A stretch of DNA of 10,102 bases from Deltaproteobacteria bacterium (GTDB lineage: Bacteria > Desulfobacterota > Desulfuromonadia > Desulfuromonadales > BM103), in NCBI GenBank assembly GCA_019313105.1, contig JAFDBW010000032.1, forward strand, positions 1 to 10,102, in the 5' to 3' direction. Positions 7,208-10,102 of the stretch are shown one piece after another. The position numbers and the translations under genes were made by a program. The notes beneath the pieces are model-generated. The model was given only the letters and a program-made list of their open reading frames with translations, searched no databases and was not told where the DNA came from. The stretch's first letter is position 1; every line of letters starts with the position of its first letter.

Positions 7208-8347
7208 ATGCGACTCGAAACACGCGAAGAGCCACAGCTTCTGCAGGAAGGGGAGAAGTCGACGATCCTCGTCGTTGACGACGAGGAGATCATCCGCGAC
7301 CTCTGCTCCCGTGCGTTGAAGGACTACCGCGTCCTCGAAGCCGATAATGGCAGAGATGCCTTGCAGATTCTCAACCACGAGCATGTCGACCTTATCCTGG
7401 TCGACGTCATGATGCCGATTATGAACGGCCTTGACCTCCTTCAGCAGGTCAAGGACAGGGACGCCGAGCAACTGGTCATCGTCATGACCGGTTACGCCGA
7501 CAAGGAAATTATCCTGCGCGCCCTCAAGGCCCGCGCTGACGACTTCATTCAGAAGCCGATCAACCTCCTTCAGTTGAAAACGACCATAGCACAGGCCCTG
7601 GAGAAAAAGGCCCTGCGCCGTGAGCTAATCCAACTGAAACAATTGGACCGCCTCAAATCAGACTTCCTCGGCCTGGTCTCCCACAAGCTGCGAACACCGA
7701 CAACATCGATCTCGCTTTTCATCCAGAACCTCGCCAGCGGCACTATCAGCAAGGATGATCAGGGCTTTGCCTTAGCAGTCGATGAAATCCGCAAAGAGTC
7801 AGAGTACCTTGCCTACCTGATCCAGGATTTGCTCTACTACAGCGATATCATTCTGCAGGACAGCCAGCGCAAGACCTCACGTGAGGACCTTAAAGAGATC
7901 ATAAACACACTCGCTAACGCGAAACGACTGACGCTCGGGCAAAACAAGCAGATATTGAGTACCGAGCTGACGGGCGACTGGCCGGTCTTCAGTGTTGACC
8001 GGCGGCGAATCGAACTTGCCTTGGGCGCAATCCTGGACAATGCGATCAAGTTCACCCCCCCGGGTGGAGAGATAAGCTTGACGGGAGTACTAAGCGAGCG
8101 GGAACTTTCTCTGACCATTTCCGACAACGGTCCAGGGATCGCCCCGGAAGAGAGGGGCAAGATCTTCGAAAAATTTTACCAGGTCGACCCGCACAACACC
8201 GGGCAGATCCGCGGCTTCGGACTCGGACTCTTTTACGCCCGCCAGTTCGTCATGGATCATGGCGGCAACATCAGCCTCGACAGCACTGTCGGCAAAGGGA
8301 CGACCGTTACCATCCGGCTGCCCCGCCCTTCTATTTCGGCAGGCTGA
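7208..8347 (+). CDS. Receiver-histidine kinase protein (REC-HisKA-HATPase_c)
   Basis: Cytosolic two-component protein with the receiver at the N-terminus, an order unlike typical hybrid kinases, where REC is C-terminal. The receiver (about 18-132) has the acidic pair Asp24-Asp25, phospho-acceptor Asp66 in LVDVMMP, Thr94 in MTG and Lys116 in QKP, so it should be phosphorylatable. A helical linker leads to HisKA with FLGLVSHKLRTPTTSI, phospho-His at 159. The residue after the His is Lys (160) instead of the usual Glu/Asp, which may change autokinase or phosphatase activity. HATPase_c is otherwise complete: N-box LDNAIKFTPPGG (Asn278), G1 DNGPG (306-310), F-box IFEKFYQVD, G2 GFGLGL (336-341). 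There is no membrane segment and no DNA-binding output domain. AAGG (7199-7202) is 5 nt before the ATG. It follows alaS by 38 nt with no terminator seen. A separate kinase probably phosphorylates its receiver; the partner is unknown. Confidence 0.93.
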   Translation: MRLETREEPQLLQEGEKSTILVVDDEEIIRDLCSRALKDYRVLEADNGRDALQILNHEHVDLILVDVMMPIMNGLDLLQQVKDRDAEQLVIVMTGYADKEIILRALKARADDFIQKPINLLQLKTTIAQALEKKALRRELIQLKQLDRLKSDFLGLVSHKLRTPTTSISLFIQNLASGTISKDDQGFALAVDEIRKESEYLAYLIQDLLYYSDIILQDSQRKTSREDLKEIINTLANAKRLTLGQNKQILSTELTGDWPVFSVDRRRIELALGAILDNAIKFTPPGGEISLTGVLSERELSLTISDNGPGIAPEERGKIFEKFYQVDPHNTGQIRGFGLGLFYARQFVMDHGGNISLDSTVGKGTTVTIRLPRPSISAG

Positions 8348-8484
8348 TCAACTGCCTGACAAAAGCACTTTTTTCCAGCTCACCTGCGTTCTCCTGTCTG
8401 CGAAATCTGCCAGATCTGACAAGATATCGGGAATCCCAGCAGGCCGATCGGAAAACGACCAACTTTTACAGTAAAATTAGGGTT

Positions 8485-8513
8485 TTGACATCTTTACCGG
8501 CTACGGGCATTTT
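8485..8513 (+). promoter_or_regulatory. Candidate hslVU promoter
   Basis: A perfect TTGACA at 8485-8490 lies about 100 nt before hslV. With a 17-nt spacer the -10 would be CATTTT (8508-8513), a moderate match. Read as a heat-shock (sigma32-type) promoter, the spacer of 14 nt leads to GGGCATTT (8505-8512), which shares CATTT with the CCCCATTT -10 consensus but not its C-run. A second, weaker pair is TTGTTT (8512-8517) and TATGTT (8534-8539), with a 16-nt spacer. The AT-rich context and the downstream protease operon support promoter activity here; which sigma factor is used is not decided. Confidence 0.45.
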
Positions 8514-8542
8514 GTTTTGCCTGCCTGGGCTGTTATGTTATA

Positions 8543-8580
8543 TTTGCAATATTTTTCGCTGAATTATGGGATTTTGCAAA
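8543..8580 (+). repeat. Two TTTGCAA direct repeats in the hslV leader
   Basis: TTTGCAA occurs at 8543-8549 and again at 8574-8580, 31 nt apart, about three DNA helical turns. The second copy is part of the perfect palindrome TTTGCAAA (8573-8580). It ends just before the hslV ribosome binding site GAGG (8583-8586). They could be operator half-sites or chance matches in AT-rich DNA. Confidence 0.3.
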
Positions 8581-8591
8581 GCGAGGTCATA

Positions 8592-9118
<527 letters not shown>

Positions 9119-9122
<4 letters not shown>

Positions 9123-10102
9123 ACAATTTCACCCCACGGGAAATCGTTTCCGAGCTCGACCGCTTTATCGTCGGTCAAAACAGCGCAAAGCGTGCGGTTG
9201 CCGTTGCCTTGCGTAACCGTTGGCGGCGACAGCAGGTCGAACCGGATTTGCGCGAGGAGATCGCGCCGAAAAATATCATCATGATCGGTCCAACCGGGGT
9301 CGGCAAGACCGAGATCGCGCGGCGGCTTGCCAAGCTGGCCCAGGCCCCTTTCGTCAAGGTCGAAGCCAGCAAGTTCACCGAGGTCGGCTACGTTGGCCGC
9401 GATGTAGAAAGCATGGTGCGTGACCTAGTTGAACTGGCGATCCTGATGGTTAAAAGTGAAGAAGCCAAGAACCAGAGGCTCAAGGCGGAGGACTTGGCCG
9501 AAGAACGCCTGCTTGACCTGCTGCTGCCCGGCGAGAAGAACCTCGCCGATGACAAGGACAGCTCAACGCGTGACAAGCTGCGTCGCCTGTTGCGCATGGG
9601 CGAACTCAACGAACGCGTGGTTGAAGTCGAGACCCAGGACACCCAGATGCCGAACATGCAGGTTTTCGGGCCACAGGGCACCGAGGAGATGGGTCTAAAC
9701 ATCAAGGAGATGTTCGGCAATATTTTCCCGAAGCAGACCAAGCGCCGCAAAATGAAGGTGTCCGAAGCCAAGGAACTGTTGATTGAGACGGAAGCTGAAA
9801 AGCTTGTCGATATGGACAAGGTCCAGACTCTGGCCAGAGAACGTACCGAGCAGAACGGCATCATCTTCATCGACGAAATCGACAAGATCGCCAGTCGTGA
9901 AGGCGGTCATGGGCCTGAAGTGTCCCGCGAGGGCGTGCAGCGCGACATTCTGCCGATCGTCGAGGGGAGTACGGTCAACACCAAGTACGGCCCGGTCAAG
10001 ACCGACCACATCCTCTTTATCGCTGCCGGTGCTTTCCATGTCGCCAAGCCGTCCGACCTGATTCCCGAACTGCAGGGGCGCTTTCCGATCCGCGTTGAAC
10101 TG
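9119..10102 (+). CDS. hslU: HslU (ClpY) AAA+ unfoldase, 3' end cut by window
   Basis: ATPase subunit of HslUV: a hexameric AAA+ ring that unfolds substrates and feeds them to HslV. The start is GTG 9119 in a GTGA overlap with the hslV stop; TGGAG (9106-9110) lies 8 nt upstream, inside hslV. The frame is open to the window end, giving 328 of the usual ~440 residues. Visible: N-terminal FTPREIVSELDRFIVGQ (4-20), Walker A GPTGVGKT (57-64), pore-loop motif GYVG (90-93) in TEVGYVGRDVES, the variable helical I-domain (about 110-230) with GLNIKEMFGNIFP (192-204) near its end, Walker B IIFIDEID (248-255), and sensor-1 region HILFIAAGAFH (297-307) followed by PSDLIPELQGRFPIRVEL. The missing part holds the arginine/sensor-2 region and the C-terminal tail that activates HslV. 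The I-domain and motifs distinguish it from ClpX, and hslV adjacency confirms it. Confidence 0.97.

Noticed and set aside
8338..8374. Possible intrinsic terminator after the REC-kinase gene: GGCAG/CTGCC stem followed by a run of six T's
   Set aside because: The stem is only 5 bp with a 9-nt loop, and about 12 nt separate it from the T-run, so it does not have normal terminator geometry.
8259..8474. Small open frame running from the kinase end into the intergenic region
   Set aside because: It starts inside the conserved HATPase domain in another frame, has no ribosome site, and the product shows no family features.
8517..8591. 25-residue N-terminal extension of HslV
   Set aside because: Not seen in the family, it lies in AT-rich promoter/leader DNA, and a ribosome site is properly placed for ATG 8592.

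Overview
The window looks like chromosomal housekeeping DNA from a Gram-negative, GC-rich deltaproteobacterium-like organism. A Desulfuromonadales/Geobacter-type lineage (Desulfobacterota) is my best guess. The basis is the order recA - pilT - recX - alaS - receiver/kinase protein next to hslVU, the deltaproteobacterial look of the HslV and AlaRS sequences, and an abundance of two-component proteins. This is judged from remembered family patterns; no search was run. All genes are on the + strand and packed tightly.

Layout. (1) 1-1274: the 3' part of a GAF-domain sensor histidine kinase whose start lies outside the window. (2) 1249-1839: thpR, a 2H-type RNA 2',3'-cyclic phosphodiesterase, overlapping the kinase end. 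(3) 1888-4537: recA, a PilT-family retraction ATPase and recX. pilT begins 3 nt after recA, and recX begins inside the end of pilT. (4) 4524-7169: alaS, overlapping recX. (5) 7208-8347: an unusual REC-HisKA-HATPase protein with the receiver domain at the N-terminus. (6) 8348-8591: the only sizeable non-coding gap (244 nt), AT-rich near its end, with promoter-like sequences. (7) 8592-9122 hslV and 9119-10102 hslU (3' end cut by the window), overlapping by 4 nt.

How they may work together. recA and recX are the recombinase and its modulator; pilT between them suggests co-expression of DNA-uptake/pilus retraction with recombination. Genes 1 to 5 have gaps of 48 nt or less, or overlap, and could be one long transcription unit, with possible internal promoters such as one before recA. 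hslVU encodes an ATP-dependent protease and appears to have its own promoter region. The two histidine kinases flank the recA-alaS block, and the second carries a receiver, so a phosphorelay between them is conceivable but unproven.

I see no mobile element, CRISPR array, tRNA, rRNA or phage gene. Nothing forms a clearly new system. The points most worth a second look are the pilT insertion with its divergent AIRNLIRE-like motif, the A_AAA_AAC heptamer abutting the pilT stop codon, the Lys after the phospho-His in the receiver/kinase protein, and the hslV upstream region.
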